Below are positions 8,013 through 18,200 of a stretch of 64,000 nucleotides of DNA, piece after piece; the first letter of the stretch is position 1; each line of letters begins with the position of its first letter. Made by a program: the position numbers and the translations under genes. Source of the DNA: Gluconobacter sp. Gdi (GTDB taxonomy: Bacteria > Pseudomonadota > Alphaproteobacteria > Acetobacterales > Acetobacteraceae); contig NZ_BLJQ01000002.1 in the NCBI RefSeq assembly GCF_014132155.1, positions 186,001-250,000 on the forward strand. The letters are read 5' to 3'. Under the pieces are notes generated by a model. It was not told where the DNA came from. It worked only from the letters and a program-made list of their open reading frames with translations, and searched no databases.

Positions 8013-8788
8013 TCTGGAGAGTTGGCCGGTTCGTTGAGGAACGTCATCATTTCAGCAATGAAAGGGCGGGGCTGCTCCGCATGAAGCCAGTGACCTGCGC
8101 CCTCCAGCGTTTGTATCCGGGCATGGGGAAACAGTGCCATGATCAGGGGGTGGTGCTCCGGCCTGACATAGTCGGAATTGCCCCCACGAAGGAAAAGAGC
8201 AGGCCCTTCATAAGGAATAGCCTGAATTTCAGGCCAATCTTCGATCAGACGTATCCCGTGCGTAATGTCATCAAATCCAATGGCCCAGCCCGGCGTGCCG
8301 TCGAGGCGAACATTCTGAGCCATCAGTTCCGCGACGGCTCTGCTGCCTGTGACGGGTTCCAGCAAGTCCAGCGCGCCACTCCGGGTCAGGTCTGGCGGAA
8401 ACGTGATGGCATCCAGTCGGGCAATCATATCTCCATGGCCCTGCTGGGTCCGCGCGGGGGCCATATCAGCGACCATCAGGCGGACTACACGGTCTGGCTC
8501 TGCCAGAGCGAGCATCATTGCAACCTTCCCACCCATGGAATGTCCGACGACCGAAAAGGAATCGACCCCGAGATCATCAAGGGTTTCCAGCACATCGTGC
8601 GCCATGGCGGCGTAGCTAACGGGACCGTGCGGACTGTCTCCGTGATTGCGAAGGTCCAGGGCGATCGTCCGAAATGTCTGGGCTGCCTCACGCTGAAGAA
8701 AACCAAGATTACGGGCGCGTCCAAACAGTCCATGCAGGAAAACGACCGTTTCCTGTCCATCCCCGCGTTCGATGGCGTTGAGTTTCAT
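8009..8788 (-). CDS. Alpha/beta-hydrolase, YbfF-like esterase
   Basis: The 259-residue cytoplasmic hydrolase has a full catalytic triad by pattern: nucleophile Ser84 in GHSMGG, Asp206 in GGNSDYV and His233 in GAGHWLH. The oxyanion segment is FLHGLFGRARN, close to the acyl-CoA/ester hydrolase YbfF of E. coli. The true substrate is unknown. The start at 8788 has a well-placed GGAAGGA; a longer opening to 8821 lacks a good ribosome site. The 3' end overlaps alkA tail to tail. The promoter is divergent from the ClC gene. Confidence 0.85.
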   Translation of the reverse strand: MKLNAIERGDGQETVVFLHGLFGRARNLGFLQREAAQTFRTIALDLRNHGDSPHGPVSYAAMAHDVLETLDDLGVDSFSVVGHSMGGKVAMMLALAEPDRVVRLMVADMAPARTQQGHGDMIARLDAITFPPDLTRSGALDLLEPVTGSRAVAELMAQNVRLDGTPGWAIGFDDITHGIRLIEDWPEIQAIPYEGPALFLRGGNSDYVRPEHHPLIMALFPHARIQTLEGAGHWLHAEQPRPFIAEMMTFLNEPANSPD

Positions 8789-8868
8789 GCATGATCCTTC
8801 CATGACAGCGGTTGATCGCAAGCAGCGTTCCAGCCAAACAGAACTACACCTGCCGCCGGGGAGACCTC

Positions 8869-10695
8869 TTGTCCACCAGTCCCACCCGTAACGAATTGCG
8901 TTTTCGCGTGAGTCGCCATCTGCGCGAGCTCCTTCGTCACCCCACTCAGGCTCCCGTGACGCTGCGTGCGATGGTGCGAGCTGACGAGATCTGGCTGACT
9001 GTTCTGGCTGCCGTGGTCGGGGGACTGTCCGGGCTGTGTGTTGTGATTGTTACAACCGTCACCCTGTTTCTTCACAGCGAACTATTCGGTCGCGGGAACA
9101 CTGTGGACGGTCACCTTTCCGGCCTGACATGGCTCCCTCCATGGCGTCTTCTCCTCGTCCTGACACTGGGCGGCCTTGTCCTTGGAATATTCGGTGCGGT
9201 GGTTGCAAAAGTTATGCCACGCCGTCCGGTCGATCCCATTGAAGCCAATGCTCTGCATGGTGGTCGCATGTCTGTGCGAGACAGCACGATCGTTGCGCTT
9301 CAAACGATCTTGTCCAATGGCATAGGGGGCTCCATCGGCCTCGAAGCAGGGTTTACACAGATTGCCTCTGCTCTTGGGTCCCGCATTGGCCAGTCTTTCC
9401 GGGTCCGTCGTGAGGATCTGCGTGTTCTGGTGGGCGCGGCTGCTGGCGCGGCTATCGGTGCGGCATTCAACGCGCCCGTGGCAGGGGCTTTTTACGCCTT
9501 TGAACTCGTGATTGGCTCTTACTCTCTCGTCAGTTTGTCACCCGTCGCTGTGGCGGCTCTTGCCGGTGTGGGTGTGGCGCATCTGTTCGGTCACATGCCT
9601 GCCGCGGTTGTGATTGCAGACCCGGGGACCCTGACGTGGGATGGGAGTGTCAGTGTTGTTGTCATCAGCATTCTGTCTGCTCTGACCGCCATCGGCGTCA
9701 TGTATTGTGTGACCCAGACCGAGGTTCTGTTTCGCAAGCTCCCTGGCCCTGTGTGGCTGAAGCCTGCTGTCGGCGGACTGATGGTTGGTGGGTTAGCAGT
9801 CATTCACCCATCAGTCCTGTCGGCGGGACATGATGCCATGCGAGTGGTTTTTGCGGGATGGATTACGCCCCGTCTGGCCCTTGGCCTGCTGATATTGAAA
9901 GCGCTGGCCTCCTGCATTTCCATCGGCTCCGGATTTCGCGGGGGGCTGTTCTTTGCATCTCTGTACCTCGGTAGCCTTGCCGGGACAGTGTATGGCGCGC
10001 TGCTTGAATGGATCGGCTTGGCGCCAGTGTCCCTGACGGCTTGTGCTCTGATTGGCATGAGCGCCATGGCCGTGGCCATCATCGGTAGCCCCATGACCAT
10101 GGTGTGCCTGCTTCTGGAACTGACAGGCAGTATTTCCATGAGTGGTGCAACATTCGTGGCCGCTGTTTTGTCGCTCCTCACTGTGAGGCGTCTGTTCGGC
10201 TACAGCTTCGCCACATGGCGCTTTCATCTGCGCGGTGAATCCATTCGCTCTGCCGTGGATATCGGGTGGATGCGCTCTCTGAACGTTCGGCGCATGATGC
10301 GCGGACAGGTGCGAACCATCTCTTCTGACACCCCCCTGAACCGGGCACAGGCTCTTTTTCCGTTGGGCTCCGCGCAGAGAATTGTCCTGCTGGATCGGGA
10401 CAGCCGCTATGTGGGGATGGTTAACGTGGCAGAGCTCCAGGCCGTTCCCGCGGCCTCAACGCCTGTTCAGAGCCTCGCCCATTTCGAAAACGCCATGTTG
10501 ACGCCTCTGCTGACAGTTCGGGAATCTGTAGAGCTGTTCGAACGTGCAGAAGCCGATGCCCTCGTTGTCGTGGAAGATCTTCAGTCCCGTCAGGTGGTTG
10601 GTATCCTGACGGAACAGCACGCTCTGCGTCGCTATGCCGAAGAGCTTGAGCGCAGTCGCCGAACACTGGCCGGCGAAGAGGGATCAGCCGTGTGA
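8869..10695 (+). CDS. ClC-family chloride channel/antiporter with C-terminal CBS pair
   Basis: The 608-residue membrane protein has about ten or more hydrophobic helices of the ClC fold, then a cytoplasmic pair of CBS domains (last ~130 residues). It should move chloride or another anion. The filter motifs are altered. The GREGP loop reads GLEAG, keeping the gating glutamate, and the GSGIP serine loop is not recognisable (DPIEANALHGG at that place). The third motif reads GGLFFASLYLG. The start is uncertain: I prefer TTG at 8869 after GGGGAG, but an upstream TTG at 8812 would add 19 residues. Ion selectivity cannot be called from sequence. Confidence 0.88.
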   Translation: MSTSPTRNELRFRVSRHLRELLRHPTQAPVTLRAMVRADEIWLTVLAAVVGGLSGLCVVIVTTVTLFLHSELFGRGNTVDGHLSGLTWLPPWRLLLVLTLGGLVLGIFGAVVAKVMPRRPVDPIEANALHGGRMSVRDSTIVALQTILSNGIGGSIGLEAGFTQIASALGSRIGQSFRVRREDLRVLVGAAAGAAIGAAFNAPVAGAFYAFELVIGSYSLVSLSPVAVAALAGVGVAHLFGHMPAAVVIADPGTLTWDGSVSVVVISILSALTAIGVMYCVTQTEVLFRKLPGPVWLKPAVGGLMVGGLAVIHPSVLSAGHDAMRVVFAGWITPRLALGLLILKALASCISIGSGFRGGLFFASLYLGSLAGTVYGALLEWIGLAPVSLTACALIGMSAMAVAIIGSPMTMVCLLLELTGSISMSGATFVAAVLSLLTVRRLFGYSFATWRFHLRGESIRSAVDIGWMRSLNVRRMMRGQVRTISSDTPLNRAQALFPLGSAQRIVLLDRDSRYVGMVNVAELQAVPAASTPVQSLAHFENAMLTPLLTVRESVELFERAEADALVVVEDLQSRQVVGILTEQHALRRYAEELERSRRTLAGEEGSAV

Positions 10696-10760
10696 CGGTT
10701 CACCCTTGGCATTGACGTCTATGCGCTTCAACATGACAGTCCATTCACAGGAGAACACTC

Positions 10761-11228
10761 ATGTCCAACACCCCTGAAGATCGTCTCGCCGCCCTTGAAA
10801 TCACGTTGCCGGAAGCTGCTGCACCGGTTGCGAATTACGTCACGACTGTCCTGACAGGCAATCTGCTGGTCGTTTCGGGGCAGCTTCCTCTCGTGGATGG
10901 CAAGCTGCTCATTACCGGCAAGCTGGGCGACGAAGTCTCTAATCATGCAGGTGTAGCCTGTGCACGCGCATGCCTCATCAACGTCATTTCCCAGGCCAAG
11001 GCCGCTCTGGGCGGTGATCTGTCCCGCATCAAGCGGGTTGTGCGTCTCGGCGGTTTCATTGCCTGCACACCTGAATTCACGGAACATGCTGTTGTCATGA
11101 ACGGTGCGTCCGATCTCGCGGTTGAAGTCTTCGGAGATGCAGGTCGTCACGCCCGTTCCACAATCGGCGTTCCAAGCCTGCCAGTGAATGCACCGGTTGA
11201 AGTGGAAGCCCTGTTCGAAGTCGTCTGA
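10761..11228 (+). CDS. RidA/YjgF-family protein
   Basis: The 155-residue protein belongs to the longer (~150 aa) branch of the RidA/YjgF/YER057c family of trimeric chorismate-mutase-like folds. RidA proper hydrolyses reactive enamines and imines. The family core is visible in VVSGQLPLVDGKL and the C-terminal ARSTIGVPSLPVNAPVEVEA. Arg132 sits where RidA has its carboxylate-binding arginine. Imine deaminase activity is therefore possible but untested for this branch. A clear AGGAG precedes the start. Two strong hairpins follow the stop. Confidence 0.87.
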   Translation: MSNTPEDRLAALEITLPEAAAPVANYVTTVLTGNLLVVSGQLPLVDGKLLITGKLGDEVSNHAGVACARACLINVISQAKAALGGDLSRIKRVVRLGGFIACTPEFTEHAVVMNGASDLAVEVFGDAGRHARSTIGVPSLPVNAPVEVEALFEVV

Positions 11229-11240
11229 TTTCACCGGACT

Positions 11241-11300
11241 GGATGGGCTTCTTTCCCATCCAACTTCATGGAAAAGACAGCAAAACGTTGTCTTTTCCAT
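11241..11300. terminator. Two tandem hairpins after the RidA-family gene
   Basis: The first hairpin pairs GGATGGG with CCCATCC (11241-11261). The second pairs ATGGAAAAGACA with TGTCTTTTCCAT (11268-11300, 12-bp perfect stem). Neither has a long T run on the plus strand. They may stabilise the upstream mRNA or stop transcription. Confidence 0.6.
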
Positions 11301-11354
11301 GCCTGATCAACACGTTTGCCCTATGGGTTATGTACGTTTGCAGGATCAGCCGTC

Positions 11355-12542
11355 ATGAGCGCCTCTACTCCCCCACCATCAGAAACGACTGAGTGGACGC
11401 TGACGCTTCATGCGTCCATCCATGAAATCGGCCCGGCTGAATGGAATGCATGCGCCGGCGACGAAAATCCGTTTGTGTCCTTCGGGTTTCTTTCGGCTCT
11501 GGAAGACAGTGGATCCGTTGCGGATCGAACCGGATGGCTTGTCAGACATGCTGCACTACGCGCTCCCAATGGAACGATCGCAGCGCTCGCTCCTCTCTAT
11601 GGAAAAGCCCATTCCATGGGTGAATATGTCTTCGATCAGTCCTGGGCCCGGGCCTATGAGGCTGCTGGAGGGCACTATTATCCCAAGTTCCAGTGCGCGG
11701 TTCCGTTTTCTCCAGTCCCCGGTCCGCGCCTTCTTGTCCGGCCTGATCAGGTGGAACCACAGGCCGTCGCACGAGCGCTGGCATCGGCTTTAATGCAAGC
11801 GGCCGGGCAGCTAGGTCTGTCCTCCGTACATGCGACATTTTGCGATGACGCCTCGATGGAGGCATTTGAAAGCGCTGGATACCTCAAGCGCTTAGGCATT
11901 CAGTATCACTGGCAAAATCAGGGATATGCGTCTTTCGAGGATTTCCTGAATGCCCTGTCATCCCGTAAGCGCAAGGCCATTCGCAAGGAACGAAAAACAG
12001 CCCAGACCGCTGGCCTTACATTCGTGACAAGGCAAGGAGCGGACATTACCGCTGCGGACTGGAAAGCCTTTTATCGATTCTATCAGTCTACGGTCGATCG
12101 AAAATGGGGGAGTGCTTACCTGTCTGAAAGCTTTTTCCCGATGCTTTCAGAGCGCTTAGCCAATAGCGTCGTCCTGATGCTCGCGGAGTATGAAGGTCGC
12201 CCTGTGGCGGGGGCCCTGAATCTGATGGGGAAAGATACTCTCTTCGGGCGCAACTGGGGATGTGACGGTGAGTGGCCCTTCCTCCATTTTGAGTTGTGCT
12301 ACTATCAGGCCATCGATTTCGCCATTGCCCATGGGTTGACCCGTGTGGAAGCTGGCGCTCAGGGGGAACACAAGATCCAGCGTGGCTATCTGCCAGCTCT
12401 TACGCGCTCTGCGCACGCCTTTTTGGATCCAGGACTAGGAAGAGCTGTTGCGGCTTTTCTTGAAGAAGAGCGGAGCGCTCTTCTGGATGAAGCCGAAGCC
12501 CTGGCAGCAGGCTCTCCATACCGTCAGGACGACTCGTCCTGA
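11355..12542 (+). CDS. GNAT/FemAB-like acyltransferase (DUF482/COG3146 type)
   Basis: The 395-residue protein matches the DUF482 group of GNAT-fold, FemAB-like proteins, annotated as peptidoglycan-recognition or N-acyltransferase-like. The family features seen are NPFVSFGFLSALEDSGS near the N-terminus, the basic SSRKRKAIRKERK stretch mid-protein, and the C-terminal VEAGAQGEHKIQRGYLP. No signal peptide is present, so it acts in the cytoplasm. The true substrate is unknown for the family. I chose the ATG at 11355; a longer opening from TTG at 11316 is less likely. The stop lies inside a perfect hairpin. Confidence 0.8.
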   Translation: MSASTPPPSETTEWTLTLHASIHEIGPAEWNACAGDENPFVSFGFLSALEDSGSVADRTGWLVRHAALRAPNGTIAALAPLYGKAHSMGEYVFDQSWARAYEAAGGHYYPKFQCAVPFSPVPGPRLLVRPDQVEPQAVARALASALMQAAGQLGLSSVHATFCDDASMEAFESAGYLKRLGIQYHWQNQGYASFEDFLNALSSRKRKAIRKERKTAQTAGLTFVTRQGADITAADWKAFYRFYQSTVDRKWGSAYLSESFFPMLSERLANSVVLMLAEYEGRPVAGALNLMGKDTLFGRNWGCDGEWPFLHFELCYYQAIDFAIAHGLTRVEAGAQGEHKIQRGYLPALTRSAHAFLDPGLGRAVAAFLEEERSALLDEAEALAAGSPYRQDDSS

Positions 12543-12545
12543 CGG
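12521..12545. terminator. Hairpin overlapping the GNAT-like gene stop codon
   Basis: CCGTCAGGAC and GTCCTGACGG form a perfect 10-bp stem with a 5-nt loop, and the TGA stop lies inside the second arm. There is no T run, so it may protect mRNA rather than terminate. The right arm sequence recurs just after flgF (13364-13375). Confidence 0.5.
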
Positions 12546-12618
12546 GTGCAGTTAACGATTGGGAAAGGGTCTGACAGTTAAGCTTCCTCCATGACAGTGG
12601 AATGCCGGAGCTTCAGCC

Positions 12619-13359
12619 GTGGAGAACAGCACCTATATTGCCCTTTCGCGCATGGATGCCCAGCAACGCGCCATGTCGGTGGTGGCAGACAACATGTCCA
12701 ATGCTTCCACGGTTGGTTACAAACGCGAAAACGTTCTGTTCAGTGACTACCTTTCCCGGCAGCACGGAAGTACCCAGCCCACGGGCGCTGAGACCCAGGC
12801 CTATACTCAGGATCGCGCGACCTATCGTGACTTCCAGCAGGGCGACATGCAGCAGACGGGAAACCCGCTCGATCTTGCCTTGGGTGGAGAAGGGTATTTC
12901 CAGGTGCAGACCGCCAACGGTGTGCGACTGACGCGCGCTGGCCGCTTTGAAAAGCAGCAGGACGGAACGGTCGTTGACGAAAGTGGTAACGCCCTTCTGG
13001 ACCGGGAAGGGCAGCCCATCGTGCTGCCCGCAACGGATCATCAACTCACCATTTCTTCGGACGGTGTCATAACCACTGAAACCGGTGAAACCGGGCAGAT
13101 CGGTATCGTGACTGCACGGGACAATAACACTCTCCAGGCTGAGGGCAGTCATCTTCTCCGATCAGACCAGCCAACCGATGCCGTGGACAGGCCTTCGATC
13201 CTGCAAGGCATGGTCGAAGGCAGTAATGTGCAGATGATGTCCGAGGTCACGAAGATGATGGATATCCAGCGCAATTTCGATTTCATGGCGCAGTTCGTCA
13301 ACGCCGAGGCGACACGTCAGCAGAACGCCATCGATAAAATCGTTCAGGTCTCCGCCTGA
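12619..13359 (+). CDS. flgF: Flagellar proximal rod protein FlgF
   Basis: The 246-residue protein is a proximal rod component of the flagellar basal body, exported by the flagellar type III apparatus. The N-terminal rod signature is DNMSNASTVGYKRE. A central GEGYFQVQ strand and the C-terminal helix typical of rod/hook proteins (SEVTKMMDIQRNFDFMAQFV) are present. Translation starts at a GTG (12619). It is the first gene of flgF-flgG-flgA, with 33 bp to flgG. Confidence 0.93.
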   Translation: MENSTYIALSRMDAQQRAMSVVADNMSNASTVGYKRENVLFSDYLSRQHGSTQPTGAETQAYTQDRATYRDFQQGDMQQTGNPLDLALGGEGYFQVQTANGVRLTRAGRFEKQQDGTVVDESGNALLDREGQPIVLPATDHQLTISSDGVITTETGETGQIGIVTARDNNTLQAEGSHLLRSDQPTDAVDRPSILQGMVEGSNVQMMSEVTKMMDIQRNFDFMAQFVNAEATRQQNAIDKIVQVSA

Positions 13360-13392
13360 CAGACGTCCTGACGGGACAAGGATTAAAGCCAC

Positions 13393-14184
13393 ATGCGCGC
13401 ACTCGATATCGCTGGAACGGGCATGCAGGCCCAACAGACCAACGTTGAAACCATTTCCAACAACATCGCGAACATGAGTACGACCGGATACAAACGGTCC
13501 CGTGCTGAGTTCCAGGATCTCATCTACCAGAATATCCGTCGGGTCGGCACGAGTTCGTCTGATACAGGCACGACTGTGCCTGCTGGTGCACAGGTTGGTC
13601 TGGGCGTGAAAACAGCCGCTATTTATCGCATCAACGATCAGGGTAGTCTTGAACAGACCAGTAACTCTCTGGATCTAGCCGTGCAGGGCAAGGGATACTT
13701 CCAGATCCAGCTACCCTCCGGACAGTTGGCTTACACGCGAGACGGCACATTCTCGATGGACAATACGGGATCGCTCGTCACAGCAGATGGTTACCAGCTA
13801 AGCCCGACCATCACGATCCCCAATAACGCCCAGAGTGTCAGCATTGATCAGTCCGGGCAGGTCAGCGTAACCGTCGCCGGGCAGAACAATTCAACGGTTG
13901 TCGGTCAGCTCCAGCTTGCGACCTTCACGAATGAAAATGGCCTGGATGCGATGGGTCAGAACCTGTTTACGCCCACCACAGCTTCTGGCGATGCGATGCT
14001 CGGAACCCCGAACACAACGGGCTATGGCAGTGTCATGCAAGGCTATGTTGAAAATTCGAACGTCAATGTTGTGACGGAAATCACAGATCTCATTACGGCG
14101 CAGCGTGCATATGAAATGAACAGCAAGGTCATTACGTCAGCAGACGACATGATGCAGACGCTCAACAATCTTGGCGGCCGCTAA
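13393..14184 (+). CDS. flgG: Flagellar distal rod protein FlgG
   Basis: The 263-residue distal rod protein has the FlgG hallmarks: start MRALDIAGTGM, NNIANMSTTGYKRS, GKGYFQIQLPSG, and the C-terminal ENSNVNVVTEITDLITAQRAYE. Length is exactly as in the family. It lies between flgF and flgA; the flgA start is only 2 bp after the stop, so the three genes should be one operon. Confidence 0.96.
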   Translation: MRALDIAGTGMQAQQTNVETISNNIANMSTTGYKRSRAEFQDLIYQNIRRVGTSSSDTGTTVPAGAQVGLGVKTAAIYRINDQGSLEQTSNSLDLAVQGKGYFQIQLPSGQLAYTRDGTFSMDNTGSLVTADGYQLSPTITIPNNAQSVSIDQSGQVSVTVAGQNNSTVVGQLQLATFTNENGLDAMGQNLFTPTTASGDAMLGTPNTTGYGSVMQGYVENSNVNVVTEITDLITAQRAYEMNSKVITSADDMMQTLNNLGGR

Positions 14185-14186
14185 CC

Positions 14187-15176
14187 GTGAAAGGAGGGTG
14201 GTGGCAAGTCGGACTGCTGGTGTTTTCAGTTGTCGCAACGGGTTCCGTCCATGCGGCCACGCTCCGCACGAATATCAGTATCGATCATGCCCGTGTTCAT
14301 CTTTCCGATCTGTTTTCAGGCCTGACGTCAGCGCAGGATGCCGATATCGGAGACGCTCCTGCACTTGGCGCGAATTATGTTGTAGGTGGCCCGCAACTGA
14401 CAGCGATTGCTGCACAGTTTGGTGTGGACTGGCCAGACGCATCCCCTTTGGTCTCCACAACCGTGACGCGGGCAACACGTTTAATCGGGGAAGATGATAT
14501 TCTACCGGTTTTGCGCCAGGGGCTGGATCTGCCTCAGGATGCACATGTTGAAATTACCCTAAGTGGTTTTCGGCTCGTGCCGGTTCCTGCGCAGGAGCAG
14601 ACGGTTCCCATTCTTCTGCATCTGGAGCGTCCACCACGAGGGGGTGGCCATTTCAATGCTCGTATGGAAGTTCCATCCAGATCGGGTGGGAAAGCAACAT
14701 CCTTTTCGGTGAATGGCTCTGTGACCATGGAGGTCCGGGCCGTGACGCTTCGTCATGGGCTTCGTCCGGGGCAGCCTGTGCTGCCTGAAGATGTGAGTGT
14801 TACTTTGGTCCGGTCATCCGATGTGCCTGAAGACGCGTTGCAGACCGTTGATGATGCAGTTGGCCTGGAAGCAAGAGGCAGTCTGTCTGCGGGACAGGTT
14901 CTGGCATCCTCGCAACTTGTGCACCCTCAATTAGTGCGCCGGGGATCGCCCGTGGTTCTGTCGTACACCTTGCCGGGAGTTCGCCTGACAGTGTCAGGAA
15001 CTGTTCTGGAGGCAGGCGGCAAAGGCGATACTGTTCATATCTACAATGCCAACAGCCACATGGTTTTGACGGGGCGCGTCATCGGACGAACTGAAGTAGA
15101 AGTCATCCCGGACATTGCCCCTCTTTCTGCTGACAGCCGAAACCGTCCCGCAGCCATGAGCTTGCCTACGTTATAA
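14187..15176 (+). CDS. flgA: Flagellar P-ring assembly chaperone FlgA
   Basis: The 329-residue periplasmic chaperone helps assemble the P ring. It has a signal peptide (about 1-24, VHA-AT) and a C-terminal SAF-type domain with VTLRHGLRPGQPVLPEDVSV and GTVLEAGGKGDTVHIYN. The start is a GTG 2 bp after flgG, so translation is likely coupled. In many alphaproteobacteria flgH follows; here the next gene is on the other strand and unrelated, so flgH and flgI must lie elsewhere. Confidence 0.9.
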   Translation: MKGGWWQVGLLVFSVVATGSVHAATLRTNISIDHARVHLSDLFSGLTSAQDADIGDAPALGANYVVGGPQLTAIAAQFGVDWPDASPLVSTTVTRATRLIGEDDILPVLRQGLDLPQDAHVEITLSGFRLVPVPAQEQTVPILLHLERPPRGGGHFNARMEVPSRSGGKATSFSVNGSVTMEVRAVTLRHGLRPGQPVLPEDVSVTLVRSSDVPEDALQTVDDAVGLEARGSLSAGQVLASSQLVHPQLVRRGSPVVLSYTLPGVRLTVSGTVLEAGGKGDTVHIYNANSHMVLTGRVIGRTEVEVIPDIAPLSADSRNRPAAMSLPTL

Positions 15177-15180
15177 AGAA

Positions 15181-15206
15181 GCCTGAAACGCTGATACATT
15201 TCAGGC
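15181..15206. terminator. Shared terminator between flgA and the RND pump gene
   Basis: GCCTGAAA and TTTCAGGC form a perfect 8-bp stem with a 10-nt loop. On the minus strand it is followed by TTCTTTATAA, fitting termination of the pump gene. On the plus strand it lies 5 bp after the flgA stop. Confidence 0.65.
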
Positions 15207-15237
15207 TCCAAAATGAACAGCAGTCCGCTCGTCTGGC

Positions 15238-18200
15238 TTAACTCTGGTTCTGCACACTGTTGGGCATAGCGCGGTGCTGGAAGAGCTTTCCAATGCGGAG
15301 CATCATTCGCCGGACCCATTTTCCAATCGCATCCATCCAGAGATAGACGATCGGAGTAGTATAAAGCGTGAGCAACTGACTTACGATCATGCCTCCGAGC
15401 ACAGAGACGCCCAGCGGGGCTCGCATCTCGCTCCCGTAACCATGTCCGATGATAAGCGGTACGGCACCGAGGGCCGCAGCGAGAGAGGTCATGAGAATTG
15501 GGCGGAAACGCGTGATGGATGCTTTGAAAATGGCATCCTTGGGCGACAATCCATCATGGCGCTCTGCATGAATGGCAAAGTCGATCACCAGAATAGCGTT
15601 CTTTTTCACAATGCCTGTTAGCAGGATGATGCCGATAACAGCAACAACGCTGAAGGGCATTCCAAAGCACCATAGCCCTATGATGGCGCCAATGCCGGCA
15701 GAGGGCAGCGTGGAGAGAATGGTGATGGGATGAATCAGGCTCTCATACAGAATGCCAAGCACAATATACATGACGGCAATGGCTGCTGCGAACGCCAACA
15801 GTGCATTGATCATGACTTTGGTTGTATCGCCCGCTGTCCCGGTGAATTCGCCCAGAACACCTTCTGGAGCATGGGTGCTTTTTAGCGTGTCCTGAATGAG
15901 CTGAACACCTTGGGCGTAGGTCACGCCGGGCGCCAGATCGAAGGAAATAGCGGTCGAATAGTACCCCGAACGATGGGTGACATCGAGCGGCTGCTGTTTC
16001 CAGAGAATGGAAGCCACGTTTTCAAGCGGGATCATCTTTTCTGTCGAAGACGATACAGCGGCACCGCTGGAACTGTTGCCGGAAATCTGGTTGGCCAGTG
16101 AGTTCTGAATGGACGCCGTTGCAAGAGATGCAAACGTGCTTTCAGTTCCGCTGGTGGAGGCCTTGGCTCTAATCAGGTTGGACGCCACACCACCTGCCGC
16201 TGTGCCAGCAGAAGTTGAAATCCAGACCTGATGCAGCATGTTGGGATCAGTTCGATACTGCGGCCCCAGAACCATGACGACCCGGTGTGTCGTCAGGGGA
16301 AGGTGGATCGTGGAGACGATGGTCTGGCCGTAGGAATCATATAGAACATTCTGGATGAGCTGCGGTGTGATGCCATACCGTGCTTCCGTATCGCGATGGA
16401 CCGTGACGTAAGCAGCGACGGACTGGCTTTCTGTCGCAGAAGAAAGGTTGACCAGCTTTCCTGAGGCCCGCAGCGCCCCAAGCATTTTGGGAAGATAGCC
16501 CGTGAGGCTGGCAATATCTTCACTGCGCAGAACATAGCGGTAAGCACCGGTGTTCTTCTGGCTGCTTCCCCCTTGGCTATTGCCGCCGACATTCCAGAAC
16601 ATCACGTCTGCTCCCGGTTCAACGGGAACAGCCTTGCGAATACGGGCCAGCACTGTGGCTACCGGAGCGCGCTCGCTTTTTTCCTTCAAATGCAGGTAGA
16701 GCTGGCCGGAGTTTTTATCGTTACTGAAAATAGTCGTGGATGTTACGTCCGGGTCCCGCTGCACGATTGCACCGACAGCACGCAGCCTGCGGTCAATTTC
16801 ATCAAAGGACATGGTCGCATCGCCTTGGATGCGACTGCCAATCAGGGAAATATCCTGCTCAGGGATAAATTCCTTGGGCATGACGATGACTGAACCCACG
16901 AGCAGGATAAAACTCAGGGGAAGGGTCAGACCCATAAGGATCGTGTGCCGCAGACACCAGTGCATGGAGCGAGCGTAAAGACGTACGAGGCCATCCAGCC
17001 CCGCTTCAGTAAAGCGCACGATGGCGCCTGTAAGACCCTTACGGGGAGCGGTCCCATGATCAATTTCAAGCATGCGGGCGCACATCATGGGCGTCAGGGT
17101 GAGGGACAGCCACATTGAAATCACGATGGCTGAAATCATCGTCATGCAGAACTCGAACATGATCGAGCCTGCAGTACCCGGCAAAAACAGCAGAGGAATA
17201 AACACCGCTACAAGCGAGGCACTGATGGACAGGACCGTGAAGCCGATTTCTGACGAGCCAACAATGCTGGCTTCGTAATGATCCATCCCGTCTTCAATGT
17301 GCCGGGCAATGTTCTCGAGCACCACAATGGCATCATCGACAACGAACCCGACAGCGATCGTCAGGGACATCAGAGATAGAACATCCAGAGTAAAGTTGAA
17401 GTAGGCCATTGCGGCCAGCGTGCCGGACAGGGCAATCGGCACAGTGACGGCCGGGATGACAGTGGTCATGACCCTGCGGAAGAAAAGCAGGATAACCAAG
17501 ACCACCAGAATGACGGAAATGATGAGGGCGTCTCTCGCATCATCAAGGGCAGCGCGAACGGAGCGGGATGTATCCAAGCCAACAGTTAATTTGACGCTAC
17601 CCGGCAGACCCTCTCGCAGTTTGTCCAGATTAGCGTTGATCCCATCAACGATCGCCACTGTGTTGGCGTGGGGCTGGCCGGAAACGATGAGCGTAATGGC
17701 CCGGTGACCATTGATGTAGCTCGTTTGATAAACGTCCTGCACACCATCGTAGACGTTTGCGACGTCCTTGAGGCGGACGGGATACAGTCCGTTCCGGTAG
17801 CCGACAATCAGATCCCTGTATTCGCTCGCTTTGACGGCCTGATCATTGGTCGACAGCAGCATGCGTGTGCCATGACTGTCGATGAAACCCTTTGGGGTGA
17901 AGGCATTGGCAGAGGCGAGGGCCGAGCGGATATTCTCAAGCCCGATGCCCCATTTATACAGAGGTCCCGGATTAAGCTCCACACGAACGGCCGGGTTCGA
18001 TGAACCAACGACCTCCACGCGGCCTACCCCTTTGACCTTCGCCAGATAAGGTTTGACCTGAATATTGGCCACATCATAGAGCTCGGCCTGTGTCAGCTGG
18101 TCTGTCGTGACACTGAGCAGGTAAACCGGGAAACCACTGCCATCCAGTTTGAAGGCCTGCGGATCATCGTCGAGTGTGCCAGTGGGAAGATCGCTGCGGG

